A DNA stretch of 64,000 nt from Pseudomonas fluorescens (lineage in GTDB: Bacteria; Pseudomonadota; Gammaproteobacteria; Pseudomonadales; Pseudomonadaceae): contig LR782234.1 in NCBI GenBank assembly GCA_902825215.1, forward strand, positions 930,001 to 994,000, read 5' to 3'. The notes under the pieces are model-generated. The model did not search any database. It worked only from the letters and a program-made list of their open reading frames with translations, and had not been told where the DNA came from. How positions within the stretch are numbered: position 1 is the first letter of the stretch; the number at the start of each line of letters is the position of its first letter. Position numbers and translations under genes: made by a program. Below, piece after piece: positions 8,437 through 17,580 of this stretch.

Positions 8437-9417
8437 TTACGCCGCGCCGTCGAGGAATTGCTCGGCGTAGTGGCAAGCCACCTGCCGGTTATCCAGTTCA
8501 CGCAACGCCGGTTCTTCCGTGCTGCAACGCTCGGTCGCATACGGGCAGCGCTTGTGGAAAGCACAGCCCGGTGGCGGGTTCAGCGGGTTGGGCAACTCGC
8601 CGACGATCTTGATTTTCGGCTTGTTCGGGTCCGGGTGAATGGTCGGGGTCGCCGACAGCAGCGCCTGGGTGTACGGGTGCAGCGGGCGCTCGTAGATGGC
8701 GTTTTTCGGGCCCAGTTCCACCGGGCGGCCGAGGTACATCACCATCACGTCATCGGCTACGTGCTGCACCACCGCGAGGTTGTGCGAGATGAACACGTAG
8801 GCAGTGTTGAACTCTTGCTGCAGGTCCATGAACAGGTTCAGCACCTGGGCCTGAATCGACACGTCCAGCGCCGAAGTCGGTTCGTCCGCGACCAGCACTT
8901 TCGGTTGCAGCATCATCGCCCTGGCGAGCGCGATACGCTGGCGCTGACCGCCGGAGAACATGTGCGGATAGCGCTGGTAGTGCTCGGGACGCAAGCCGAC
9001 CTGCTTCATCATCGCCTGGACTTTCTCGCGACGTTCAGCAGCGGAAAGATTGGTGTTGATCAGTAGCGGCTCGCCGAGCTGGTCACCGACTTTCTGCCGA
9101 GGGTTCAGCGACGCATAAGGGCTCTGGAAAACCATTTGCACGTCTTTGCGCAGTTGCTTGCGTTGTGCCTTGTCGGCACCGGCCACTTCCTGGCCGGCGA
9201 TTTTCAGCGAGCCGGACGATGGCTCTTCAATCAGTGTCAGGGCGCGGGCGAGGGTGGATTTGCCGCAGCCCGATTCGCCCACCACGGCGAGGGTCTTGCC
9301 GGCTTCCAGTTCGAACGACACGCCGTTGAGTGCGCGCACGGTCGCATGGCCCTTGAACAGGCCACGGGAGACTTCGTAGTGACGGGTCAGGTCGCGGGCG
9401 GTAAGTACGACGGCCAT
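8437..9417 (-). CDS. dppF: Dipeptide ABC importer, ATP-binding subunit DppF
   Basis: One of the two ATPases that power dipeptide uptake; 326 aa. Walker A is GESGCGKST (residues 47-55), the signature is FSGGQRQRIALARA, and Walker B is VLVADEPTSALD. The C-terminal oligopeptide/dipeptide extension is present with the cysteine cluster PPGCAFHKRCPYATERC, which binds an Fe-S cluster in homologues. Its ATG overlaps the dppD stop as TAATG, so the two are translationally coupled. It is the last gene of dppBCDF. Confidence 0.97.
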   Translation of the reverse strand: MAVVLTARDLTRHYEVSRGLFKGHATVRALNGVSFELEAGKTLAVVGESGCGKSTLARALTLIEEPSSGSLKIAGQEVAGADKAQRKQLRKDVQMVFQSPYASLNPRQKVGDQLGEPLLINTNLSAAERREKVQAMMKQVGLRPEHYQRYPHMFSGGQRQRIALARAMMLQPKVLVADEPTSALDVSIQAQVLNLFMDLQQEFNTAYVFISHNLAVVQHVADDVMVMYLGRPVELGPKNAIYERPLHPYTQALLSATPTIHPDPNKPKIKIVGELPNPLNPPPGCAFHKRCPYATERCSTEEPALRELDNRQVACHYAEQFLDGAA

Positions 9418-10385
9418 TACGCCACCTCCTGGTTCAGCGGGTAGAAGCAGCGGGCGAGGCTGTTGCTTTTCGGGTCAAGGCCGGGACGCTGTGCGCGGCA
9501 GTTGTCCTGCACGTACGGGCAGCGCGGCGACAGCAGGCAACCTTGCGGACGGTCGTAACGACCCGGGACGATGCCCGGCAAGGTCGACAGGCGTGAGGCG
9601 CCGAGGCTGTGCTCGGGAATCGCCTTGAGCAGCGCTTCGCTGTACGGATGCGCAGGGATGTCGAACAGTTGCGGGACCTGACCGACTTCCACGGCCTGGC
9701 CGGCATACATTACGCAGACGCGTTGAGCGGTTTCGGCGACGACGGCGAGGTCGTGAGTGATCAGCACCAGGCCCATGTTCTGTTCTTTCTGCAACGCCAG
9801 CAGCAGATCCATGATCTGCGCCTGAATCGTCACGTCGAGCGCGGTGGTCGGTTCGTCGGCGATCAGCAGTTTCGGCTCGCCGGCAATCGCCATGGCGATC
9901 GCGACACGCTGGCTCATGCCGCCGGACAGTTGATGCGGATAGGCTTCCATACGGCTGGCGGCGCCCGGGATCTCGACTTTTTCCAACAGCTCGATGGCAC
10001 GCTTGCGCGCTTGCTTGCCGGACATTTTCAGGTGCAGGCGCAGCACTTCTTCGATCTGGAAACCGACGGTGTAGCTCGGGTTCAGCGCGGTCATCGGATC
10101 CTGGAAGACCATCGACAGGTCCTTGCCGACGATCTGCCGACGCTGACGGTTGCTCAGCTTGAGCATGTCTTTGCCGTCGAAGCTGAGCGAGTCAGCGGTG
10201 ACGATACCGGGATGCTCGATCAGGCCCATCAGTGCCATCATGGTCACGGATTTACCCGAACCCGACTCGCCAACGATGGCCAGCACTTCGCCTTTGTCGA
10301 CTTTCAGGTCGAGACCGTCGACCACGGGCGTGGCGTTCTTGTCGCCGAAGCGGACGTTGAGATTCTTGATTTCTAGCAGTGACAT
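9417..10385 (-). CDS. dppD: Dipeptide ABC importer, ATP-binding subunit DppD
   Basis: Second ATPase of the dipeptide importer, 322 aa, Walker A GESGSGKS (residues 39-46), signature [14 protein letters not shown]-terminal cysteine motif, [16 protein letters not shown], matches the DppD/OppD extension. The start [14 protein letters not shown] at 10385 has GAGGAG upstream on the minus strand; the longer frame to 10430 overlaps dppC and is rejected. It lies 10 bp downstream of dppC and overlaps dppF. Confidence 0.97.
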   Translation of the reverse strand: MSLLEIKNLNVRFGDKNATPVVDGLDLKVDKGEVLAIVGESGSGKSVTMMALMGLIEHPGIVTADSLSFDGKDMLKLSNRQRRQIVGKDLSMVFQDPMTALNPSYTVGFQIEEVLRLHLKMSGKQARKRAIELLEKVEIPGAASRMEAYPHQLSGGMSQRVAIAMAIAGEPKLLIADEPTTALDVTIQAQIMDLLLALQKEQNMGLVLITHDLAVVAETAQRVCVMYAGQAVEVGQVPQLFDIPAHPYSEALLKAIPEHSLGASRLSTLPGIVPGRYDRPQGCLLSPRCPYVQDNCRAQRPGLDPKSNSLARCFYPLNQEVA

Positions 10386-10395
10386 GGGAATCTCC

Positions 10396-11322
10396 TCAGG
10401 CGGCGTTCTTGAGTTTCGGGTCCAGCGCATCGCGCAGGCCGTCGCCCATCAAGTTGATTGCCAGCACGCTGAGCAAAATGGTCAAACCAGGCAGACTTAC
10501 CACCCACCAGGCGCGTTCGATGTAGTCGCGGGCCGAGGCCAGCATGGTGCCCCACTCAGGGGTTGGCGGTTGCACGCCGAGGCCGAGGAAGCCCAGTGCG
10601 GCGGCATCGAGGATCGCCGAAGAAAAGCTCAGGGTCGCCTGTACGATCAGCGGCGCCATGCAGTTGGGCAGCACGGTGATGAACATCAGACGCGGCAGAC
10701 CGGCACCGGCCAGACGCGCAGCGGTGACGTAGTCGCGGTTCAGTTCGCCCATCACCGCGGCACGGGTCAGACGCACGTAGGACGGCAGCGACACCACAGC
10801 AATGGCGATCACGGTGTTGATCAGGCCAGGGCCGAGGATGGCGACGATCGCCACGGCCAGCAGCAGCGACGGCAGGGCGAGCATGATGTCCATCAGACGC
10901 ATGATGGTCGGGCCGATCATCTTCGGGAAGAAGCCGGCGAACAGACCCAGCAGAATCCCCGGAATCAGCGACATCACCACCGACGACAAGCCGATCAGCA
11001 GCGACAGACGCGAGCCCTGGATCAGACGCGACAGCAGGTCACGACCGAGTTCATCGGTGCCGAGCAGGAACTGCAACTGGCCGCCTTCGAGCCACGCCGG
11101 TGGCGTCAGCAGGAAGTCACGGTATTGCTCGCTCGGGTCATGCGGTGCAACCCACGGCGCGAAGATCGCGCAGAAAATGATCAGCAGCATGAACAGCAGG
11201 CCGGCAACCGCGCCCTTGTTCTTCGCGAAGGCTTGCCAGAATTCTTTGTACGGCGACGGGTACAGCAGGCTTTGATCCACGGCGGACGTGGCGGTGGCTA
11301 CTGAGGATGTTGGAGTGCTCAT
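10396..11322 (-). CDS. dppC: Dipeptide ABC importer, permease DppC
   Basis: Inner-membrane permease, 308 aa, with an N-terminal cytoplasmic stretch, about six transmembrane segments, and the EAA loop reading [17 protein letters not shown]. It forms the pore with DppB. The start [17 protein letters not shown] at 11322 is chosen over a 52-residue upstream extension that overlaps dppB in another frame. dppB ends 11 bases upstream. Confidence 0.96.
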   Translation of the reverse strand: MSTPTSSVATATSAVDQSLLYPSPYKEFWQAFAKNKGAVAGLLFMLLIIFCAIFAPWVAPHDPSEQYRDFLLTPPAWLEGGQLQFLLGTDELGRDLLSRLIQGSRLSLLIGLSSVVMSLIPGILLGLFAGFFPKMIGPTIMRLMDIMLALPSLLLAVAIVAILGPGLINTVIAIAVVSLPSYVRLTRAAVMGELNRDYVTAARLAGAGLPRLMFITVLPNCMAPLIVQATLSFSSAILDAAALGFLGLGVQPPTPEWGTMLASARDYIERAWWVVSLPGLTILLSVLAINLMGDGLRDALDPKLKNAA

Positions 11323-11333
11323 GGGTATTGACC

Positions 11334-12344
11334 TCAGCGCTGATGACGGATGCGTGGGTTGGCAAAGCCGTAGAGGATGTCCACCACGAAGTTGACCAGA
11401 ATCACCAGGCAGGCGATTAACAGGATGCCGTTTTGCACCACCGGATAGTCCCGGGCGCCGATGGCTTCGATCAGCCATTTGCCGATGCCGGGCCAGGAGA
11501 AGATGGTTTCGGTCAGGACCGCACCGGCCAGCAGCGTGCCGACCTGCAGGCCGACCACGGTCAGTACCGGGATCAACGCGTTACGCAGACCGTGGACGAA
11601 CACCACGCGCGACGGCGACAGGCCTTTGGCCTTGGCGGTACGGATGTAGTCTTCACGCAGCACCTCGAGCATCGACGAACGGGTCATCCGCGCGATCACC
11701 GCCAGCGGAATGGTGCCGAGCACAATGGCCGGCAGGATCAGGTGATGCAGGGCATCGAAGAACGCGCCGACGTCATCGGCCAGCAGCGTGTCGATCAGCA
11801 TGAAGCCGGTTTTCGGCTCGATGTCATACAGCAGGTCGATCCGCCCGGAAACCGGCGTCCAGCCCAGGCTTACCGAGAAGAACATGATCAGGATCAGGCC
11901 CCACCAGAAGATCGGCATCGAATAGCCCGCGAGGGAGATGCCCATCACCCCGTGGTCGAACAGCGATCCTCGTTTGAGTGCCGCAATCACCCCGGCCAGT
12001 AGCCCGAGTATGCCGGCGAACAGCAGGGCGGCCATGGACAGTTCCAGGGTCGCCGGGAAAAGGGAGGTGAACTCGGTCCACACGCTTTCACGGGTACGCA
12101 ACGACTCACCGAGATCGCCTTGGGCCAGTTTGCCGATGTAGTCCAGATACTGGGCATACAGCGGCTTGTTCAGCCCCAGGCGTTCCATTGCCTGAGCGTG
12201 CATTTCGGGGTCGACCCGACGTTCGCCCATCATCACTTCCACGGGGTCGCCCGGAATCATGCGAATCAACGCGAAAGTCAGCAAGGTGATGCCGAAAAAC
12301 GTGGGGATCAACAACCCCAGTCGGCGGGCAATAAAACTAAACAT
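11334..12344 (-). CDS. dppB: Dipeptide ABC importer, permease DppB
   Basis: Inner-membrane permease of 336 aa, the standard DppB length. It opens with the typical MFSFIARRLGLLIPTFFGIT helix and the large periplasmic loop GDPVEVMMGERRVDPEMHAQ. The EAA region reads DYIRTAKAKGLSPSRVVFVH. It is the first gene of the dppBCDF machine and is preceded by a hairpin that separates it from the upstream binding-protein gene. Confidence 0.96.
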   Translation of the reverse strand: MFSFIARRLGLLIPTFFGITLLTFALIRMIPGDPVEVMMGERRVDPEMHAQAMERLGLNKPLYAQYLDYIGKLAQGDLGESLRTRESVWTEFTSLFPATLELSMAALLFAGILGLLAGVIAALKRGSLFDHGVMGISLAGYSMPIFWWGLILIMFFSVSLGWTPVSGRIDLLYDIEPKTGFMLIDTLLADDVGAFFDALHHLILPAIVLGTIPLAVIARMTRSSMLEVLREDYIRTAKAKGLSPSRVVFVHGLRNALIPVLTVVGLQVGTLLAGAVLTETIFSWPGIGKWLIEAIGARDYPVVQNGILLIACLVILVNFVVDILYGFANPRIRHQR

Positions 12345-12378
12345 CTTGTGTGGTACCTCATCAGCCGGTTAGGCGTGT

Positions 12379-12406
12379 CCGGCGTCCCTCAGGTCAGGGA
12401 CGCCGG
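12379..12406 (-). terminator. Hairpin between binding-protein gene and dppB
   Basis: A perfect 11-bp inverted repeat, CCGGCGTCCCT and AGGGACGCCGG, lies between the dppA-like gene and dppB. No T-run follows on the minus strand, so it is more likely a partial terminator or an mRNA-stabilising hairpin that keeps binding-protein expression above that of the permease. Confidence 0.6.
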
Positions 12407-12417
12407 GCGTTTCTTAT

Positions 12418-14013
12418 CTACTTCACCTGGGTGGTGGCGAAGTTATTGGTTGTGAGAGGGCTGATGTGGTAGCCCTCTACATTTTTGCGCATTGCAGTGA
12501 ACATCCGAGTATGGGCCATGCTGATCCATGGCTGGTCCTGATTAAACAGCACTTGCGCCTGTTCGTAGAGCGCGGCGCGTTCGGCCGGATCTACTTTAGC
12601 CCGTGCTTCATCCAGCAGTGCCTGGAATTTCTCGTTGCACCAGCGCGCGTAGTTTTCGCCGTTCTTGGCGGCCTCGCAACTGAGCATAGGCGTCAGGAAG
12701 TTATCCGGGTCGCCGTTGTCGCCCGCCCATCCGGCCGACACCATGTCGTGCTCGCCAGCCTTGGCGCGCTTGAGCATTTCGCCCCATTCCATCACGCGAA
12801 TGTCGATCTTGATCCCGACTTTCGCCAGGTCAGCCTGCATCATCTGCGCGCCGAGCATCGGGTTGGGGTTGGTAGGGCCGCCGCCGTTGCGGGTGAACAG
12901 GGTGAACACGGTGCCTTCCGGAACCCCGGCTTCCTTGAGCAGCTTGCGCGCGGCGTCGAGGTCGCGTGGCGGGTTTTTCAGGTCGTGGTTGTAACCGAGC
13001 AGAGTCGGCGGGTACGGGTTGACCGCCACCGACGCGTTGCCTTTGCCGAACAGCGCGTTGACATAGGCTTCCTTGTCGAAAGCAATGTCGATGGCTTTAC
13101 GCACACGCACGTCGCTCATGTATTTGTGCTGGGTGTTCATGGCGATGTACGAAACGGTCATCGCGTCCAGCTCGTCGACTTTCAGGTTGCTGTCTTTCTT
13201 GATGCTCGGAATGTCGTCCGGCTTCGGATACAGCGCGATCTGGCACTCGTTGGCCTTGAGCTTCTGTAAACGCACGTTGTTGTCGGTGGCAATGGCCAGG
13301 ATCAGCGCGTCGGCCGGTGGCTTGCCACGGAAGTAGTCCGGGTTGGCCTTGAAGCGCACCTGCGCGTCCTTGGCGTAGCGCTGGAAGATGAACGGGCCGG
13401 TGCCGATCGGCTTGTTGTTCAGATCGCCGGTCTTGTTGGCCTTGAGCAACTGGTCGGCGTATTCGGCCGGGTAGATCGACGAGAACGCCATGGCGATGTC
13501 AGCCAGGAACGGCGCTTCGCGGCGGGTCAGGGTGAACTTGACCGTGTTGTCGTCGATTTTCTCGACGCTTTTGAGCAATTCCTTGAAGCCCATGCTTTCA
13601 AAGTACGGGAAGCCCACGCTCGACAGTTTGTGCCACGGGTGATTCGGGTCCAGCTGACGCTGGAAGCTCCAGACCACGTCGTCGGCGTTCATGTCGCGAG
13701 TCGGCTTGAAATATTCGGTGGTGTGAAACTTGACGCCTTTACGCAGATGGAACGTGTAGGTCAGGCCGTCTTCGCTGATGTCCCAGGACTCGGCAAGTGC
13801 CGGGATCACCTCGGTGGTGCCGGGTTTGAAGTCGGCCAGGCGGTTGAAGATGGTTTCGGCCACAGCATCCGCCGTGACTGCAGTCGTGTACTGGACCATA
13901 TCGAAGCCTTCCGGGCTGGCTTCGGTGCAGACCACCAAGGGTTTGGCCGAGACGCCGACAGCGACACTCAGCAACGCAGCCGCGATGGCCGCACGTAGGG
14001 GAAGCATTTTCAT
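12418..14013 (-). CDS. Peptide-binding protein (DppA family), paralogue 4, next to dppB
   Basis: Periplasmic peptide-binding protein of the SBP_bac_5 family, 531 aa. The start MKMLPLRAAIAAALLSVAVG at 14013 has AGAGGG eight bases upstream and opens a signal peptide cut near VSAKP. The mature N-terminus VVCTEASPEGFDMVQYTT is shared with the three other paralogues in this cluster. Contacts for the peptide N-terminus (DADVV/DNNVRLQ regions) are conserved, and the typical GDNGDPDNFLTPMLSCEA segment is present. It is the copy nearest dppBCDF, which suggests the main binding protein; in P. aeruginosa the equivalent is DppA4 (from memory). Confidence 0.95.
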   Translation of the reverse strand: MKMLPLRAAIAAALLSVAVGVSAKPLVVCTEASPEGFDMVQYTTAVTADAVAETIFNRLADFKPGTTEVIPALAESWDISEDGLTYTFHLRKGVKFHTTEYFKPTRDMNADDVVWSFQRQLDPNHPWHKLSSVGFPYFESMGFKELLKSVEKIDDNTVKFTLTRREAPFLADIAMAFSSIYPAEYADQLLKANKTGDLNNKPIGTGPFIFQRYAKDAQVRFKANPDYFRGKPPADALILAIATDNNVRLQKLKANECQIALYPKPDDIPSIKKDSNLKVDELDAMTVSYIAMNTQHKYMSDVRVRKAIDIAFDKEAYVNALFGKGNASVAVNPYPPTLLGYNHDLKNPPRDLDAARKLLKEAGVPEGTVFTLFTRNGGGPTNPNPMLGAQMMQADLAKVGIKIDIRVMEWGEMLKRAKAGEHDMVSAGWAGDNGDPDNFLTPMLSCEAAKNGENYARWCNEKFQALLDEARAKVDPAERAALYEQAQVLFNQDQPWISMAHTRMFTAMRKNVEGYHISPLTTNNFATTQVK

Positions 14014-14044
14014 CGATAACCCTCTGCAATCGGTTGAAGACAAA

Positions 14045-14082
14045 AAACCGAACGGCCGACTCATCATGAGTCAGCCGTCGGT
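14045..14082 (-). terminator. Intrinsic terminator between opdP and the downstream dppA-like gene
   Basis: On the minus strand, ACCGACGGCTGACTCATGAT pairs with its inverse, ending CGGCCGTTCGGTTTTTTG. A long stem with a terminal T6 gives it the form of a true intrinsic terminator. It begins eight bases after the porin stop codon. Confidence 0.8.
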
Positions 14083-14090
14083 TGGCGTTT

Positions 14091-15506
14091 TTACAGAATG
14101 TTGAACGGGATGGTGGTCACGAGACGGAACTCGTTGATGCTGCCGTCCGCCTGGTTTTCGCTGGCGCGGTGCGCGGTGTAAGTGCCGCGAATCGTCGTTG
14201 CTTTAAGCGGGCCGCTCTGTACCGCGTAGGTTGCACCGACGCCGTATTCATAGTGGTGCTCGCCGTCCATCGCCTGCACGCCGTCATAGCCGCCACCCTT
14301 GTAGTGAGTGCCGTCGATGCCCCAGCCGCGCGCCTGGTAGATGTTGAATTTCAGACCCGGCACGCCGTATTCGGCCATGTTGATGCCGTAGGAAACCTGG
14401 AAGGATTTCTCGTTCGGGCCGTTGAAGTCCGACAGCAGGGAGTTGGCCAGGTAGATGCCGTTGGTTTCGTGCAGGTAGTCGAAGTACTCGTTACCGTTCA
14501 CTTCCTGATACGAGAAGGTCAGGGTATGCGCCAGGTGGGTCAGGCCGAACGACAGCGAGTAGGTGTCGTTGTCGATGTCGCCCAGCAGCTTTTTGCCTTC
14601 GTCGACGGTCTTGTAGTAGTTCAGGCCGGTGGTCAGGCTGAGGATCGAGCTGTCACCCAATACGTGGGTGGCGCCGAAGTAGTACTGGTTCCACAGGTCT
14701 TCGGCCTGGGTGCCCCACAGGCTGGTGGTCAGGCTGGCGAACGGCTGGTACGAGATACCGGCGGTGTTGACGTGGTCGGCTTCGGCGTTGATGTCGCCGT
14801 ACTCGGAGCGGAACTTGCTCAGGCTTTCTTCGGTACGCGGCGAGACGCGGTCGAAGGTGGCCAGGTCGAACGACAGGTTATTCAGCTCTTCGCTGTGCAA
14901 CGCAATACCTTCGAAGCTCGATGGCAGCGGACGGTTGCCGATCACGTCGACCTGCGGGCTGCTGAAGTTCATGCGGCCGGCGGTCAGGGTGGTGTTGGAG
15001 ATGCGTGCCTTGACGTTGGCCAGGCCCACTTTGCTCCACTGACCCTGGGCGTCGCCGCCTTCTTTGGTCAGGGTACGGTTGTTGCCGGCGCCTGGGCGGG
15101 TGCCCGGTGCGCCACCGTTGTTGGATGCCAGGTTTTCGCGGTCACGCTCCAGCGCGATGGCGTTGTACGCGGCCACTTCGGTGCTGAAACCGACGGTACC
15201 TTCGGTGAAGCCCGAGTTGTACTTGATGATCGTGCCTTGCACCCAGTTGATGCGACGGTCGGTTTCGTTGGATTGGCCGTTCTTGCGGTAAGCGAACTTG
15301 CCGCCGCGCTTGAGTTGTTCATTGGCGTACCAGTTACGGGTCGAACCGCTGATCGATTGCCCTTCCAGGAAACCGGTGGCTTCGGCCTGGGCGCTCTTTT
15401 CGTTGACGGTCACCGGCGTGAACGCCTGGCTTTGGGTTTCCGCATAAGCCGTAGCGGTGATGCTGCTGATGGCCAGGGCCAGTATCGCGGTGCTGCTCAG
15501 TTTCAT
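14091..15506 (-). CDS. opdP: OprD-family outer-membrane porin, probable dipeptide porin OpdP
   Basis: Outer-membrane 18-stranded porin of the OprD/OpdD family, 471 aa. It has a signal peptide (MKLSSTAILALAISS, cut after TAYA), the mature motif FLEGQSISGSTRNWYANEQ, alternating beta-strand residues throughout, and a family-type C-terminus ending FRLVTTIPFNIL. Its place inside the dpp cluster points to dipeptide entry (OpdP). The substrate is inferred from context and from the equivalent P. aeruginosa locus. AAGGAG lies before the ATG on the minus strand. Confidence 0.92.
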   Translation of the reverse strand: MKLSSTAILALAISSITATAYAETQSQAFTPVTVNEKSAQAEATGFLEGQSISGSTRNWYANEQLKRGGKFAYRKNGQSNETDRRINWVQGTIIKYNSGFTEGTVGFSTEVAAYNAIALERDRENLASNNGGAPGTRPGAGNNRTLTKEGGDAQGQWSKVGLANVKARISNTTLTAGRMNFSSPQVDVIGNRPLPSSFEGIALHSEELNNLSFDLATFDRVSPRTEESLSKFRSEYGDINAEADHVNTAGISYQPFASLTTSLWGTQAEDLWNQYYFGATHVLGDSSILSLTTGLNYYKTVDEGKKLLGDIDNDTYSLSFGLTHLAHTLTFSYQEVNGNEYFDYLHETNGIYLANSLLSDFNGPNEKSFQVSYGINMAEYGVPGLKFNIYQARGWGIDGTHYKGGGYDGVQAMDGEHHYEYGVGATYAVQSGPLKATTIRGTYTAHRASENQADGSINEFRLVTTIPFNIL

Positions 15507-15635
15507 GGGTGAAGCTCCTTTACTTTCTTTTTATCCCGGCTTTTTTTGGTATGCCGGTTATTGGTTTAGAACTCGTTCACACATCGCAAACGTTTGCAGA
15601 AGGCCTGATGGGCGAATTTCGGCAAAGCGCTTGCG

Positions 15636-15660
15636 TGAGGGGAGTAGACGGCTCCCCTCA
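15636..15660 (-). terminator. Hairpin after the third binding-protein gene
   Basis: TGAGGGGAG (15636-15644) and CTCCCCTCA (15652-15660) form a 9-bp stem with a 7-base loop, 22 bases past the stop at 15683. No T-run follows, so termination is uncertain. Confidence 0.5.
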
Positions 15661-15682
15661 GCGTTGCGGCTAATCGGTGGGT

Positions 15683-17281
15683 TTAATCGATACTGACGCC
15701 CGAAAATACGTTGCGGCCGAACGGGCTGACTTTGAAGCCCTCGACCTTGGCGCTTAACGGCTGGTTGACCGTCGAGTGGGCGACTGGCGTGATCGGCACT
15801 TGCTGTTTAAGCAATTGCTGGGCCTGTTTATAAAGCACGGTGCGCTGCTCGCGGTCAGTCACGACTTTGGCTTGTTTAATCAGCTTGTCGTACGCCGGAT
15901 CGCACCACATGGAGTAGTTGTTGCCGCCAATCGCATCGCAGCTGTACAGGGTGCCGAGCCAGTTGTCCGGGTCACCATTGTCGCCGGTCCAGCCGATCAG
16001 GCTGACGTCGTGTTCGCCATTCTTGGTGCGTTTGATGTACTCGCCCCATTCATAGCTGACGATCTTCACTTTCAGGCCGATCTTGGCCCAGTCGGCCTGG
16101 AGCATCTCGGCCATCAGTTTGGCGTTCGGGTTGTACGGGCGCTGCACCGGCATGGCCCACAGGGTGATCTCGGTGCCTTCTTTCACGCCGGCAGCCTTGA
16201 GCAGTTCCCTGGCTTTTTCCGGGTTGTAGGCGGCGTCCTTGACAGTGTCGTCGTAGGACCATTGGGTCGGTGGCATGGCGTTGACGGCCAGTTGACCGGC
16301 GCCTTGATAAACAGCGTTGAGGATCCCTTGTTTATTCACCGCCATGTCCAGCGCCTGGCGTACTTCGAGCTGGTCGAAAGGCTTGTGGCGGACGTTGTAG
16401 GCGATGTAGCCGAGGTTGAAGCCGGGCTTGGAGATCAGTTGCAGTTTCGGGTCGGCTTTCAGCGCTTCGACATCGGCCGGGCGCGGATGCAAAGTGATCT
16501 GGCATTCGCCGGCCTTGAGCTTCTGTACTCGCACCGAGGCGTCGGTGTTGATGGCGAAGATCAGGTTGTCGAGCTTGACCCGGCTCGGGTCCCAGTACTG
16601 TTTATTAGCCGTGTAACGGATGTTCGAATCTTTCTGATAACTCTTGAACACGAACGGCCCGGTGCCGATCGGTTTCTGGTTGATGTCGCTCGGCTTGCCT
16701 TCGGCCAGCAGCTTGTCGGCGTACTCGGCAGACAGGATCGCGGCGAAGCTCATGGCGATGTTCTGGATGAACGCGGCGTCGACACTATTGAGCGTGAACT
16801 CCACGGTCAGCGGCCCGGTCTTTTCGACCCTGGCGATGTTCTTGTTCAGGCTCATCCCGTTGAAATACGGAAACTCGGTCGGGTAAGCCTTACGGAACGG
16901 CTGCTGCGCATCGAGCATGCGATTGAACGTAAACAGCACGTCGTCGGCGTTGAAGTCGCGGGTTGGCTTGAAATAAGGGGTTGTATGAAATTTCACGCCT
17001 TCACGCAGGTGAAAGGTGTACTTCAGACCATCCTCGGAAATATCCCACGTGGTTGCCAGGCCGGGTACGACATTGGTCGCGCCTTTTTCAAACTCGACCA
17101 GGCGGTTGTACAGCGGTTCGGCGGCGTCGTTATCGGTGGCCGTCGTATATTGCGCGGTATCGAAACCCGCCGGGCTGCCCTCGGAGCAGAACACCAGGCT
17201 TTTCGGTGCGGCGAAACCGGTGGACGACACGGCCAACAGGCCGGCACCCAGCAATGCGGAAAACTTCAAGGTATGGCGCAT
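15683..17281 (-). CDS. Peptide-binding protein (DppA family), paralogue 3
   Basis: Periplasmic SBP_bac_5 protein, 532 aa. The start MRHTLKFSALLGAGLLAVSS at 17281 has GAGGGAG upstream and a signal peptide cut at GFAAP. The mature start LVFCSEGSPAGFDTAQYTT is nearly identical to the copy at 17581-19206, so the two look like a tandem duplication. It contains the GDNGDPDNWLGTLYSCDA segment. It probably feeds a different peptide range into the shared DppBCDF; specificity cannot be read from sequence. Confidence 0.95.
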   Translation of the reverse strand: MRHTLKFSALLGAGLLAVSSTGFAAPKSLVFCSEGSPAGFDTAQYTTATDNDAAEPLYNRLVEFEKGATNVVPGLATTWDISEDGLKYTFHLREGVKFHTTPYFKPTRDFNADDVLFTFNRMLDAQQPFRKAYPTEFPYFNGMSLNKNIARVEKTGPLTVEFTLNSVDAAFIQNIAMSFAAILSAEYADKLLAEGKPSDINQKPIGTGPFVFKSYQKDSNIRYTANKQYWDPSRVKLDNLIFAINTDASVRVQKLKAGECQITLHPRPADVEALKADPKLQLISKPGFNLGYIAYNVRHKPFDQLEVRQALDMAVNKQGILNAVYQGAGQLAVNAMPPTQWSYDDTVKDAAYNPEKARELLKAAGVKEGTEITLWAMPVQRPYNPNAKLMAEMLQADWAKIGLKVKIVSYEWGEYIKRTKNGEHDVSLIGWTGDNGDPDNWLGTLYSCDAIGGNNYSMWCDPAYDKLIKQAKVVTDREQRTVLYKQAQQLLKQQVPITPVAHSTVNQPLSAKVEGFKVSPFGRNVFSGVSID

Positions 17282-17580
17282 GACGCTCCCTCTTTTTTTA
17301 GTGTTGTTCAATGTGCCCTCGTCTCATCCACAGACGTTCAGGGAACATTGACCTCAAACCAAGACGTACGGCAAACCGGTGGCCCACGCAGAAACTGGTC
17401 AGTACGCGACGGTAGGCACCGTGCTTCTGGCAGTAAATACGTAAATGCCTTAATGCTCGTAGGAAAAGTCGACACGCCTATACCGAAGCAATCATCTACT
17501 ACGGATTTTGGTGTAGGCCTTTTCCTTTTTTCCGGTAGAAAAAGCAACGGCGACGTCAGAAACGCCGCCGTTGCAAGGTC
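17282..17580. other. Intergenic region between tandem binding-protein genes
   Basis: About 300 bases without a gene. The part next to 17581 is a terminator. The middle (17330-17510) has no supported frame and presumably holds the promoter of the gene ending at 15683. Confidence 0.55.
17539..17574 (-). terminator. Intrinsic terminator of the second binding-protein gene
   Basis: On the minus strand, GCAACGGCG-type arms (17544-17552 and 17566-17574) are followed by TTTTTC. It starts six bases after the stop codon at 17581. Confidence 0.8.
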
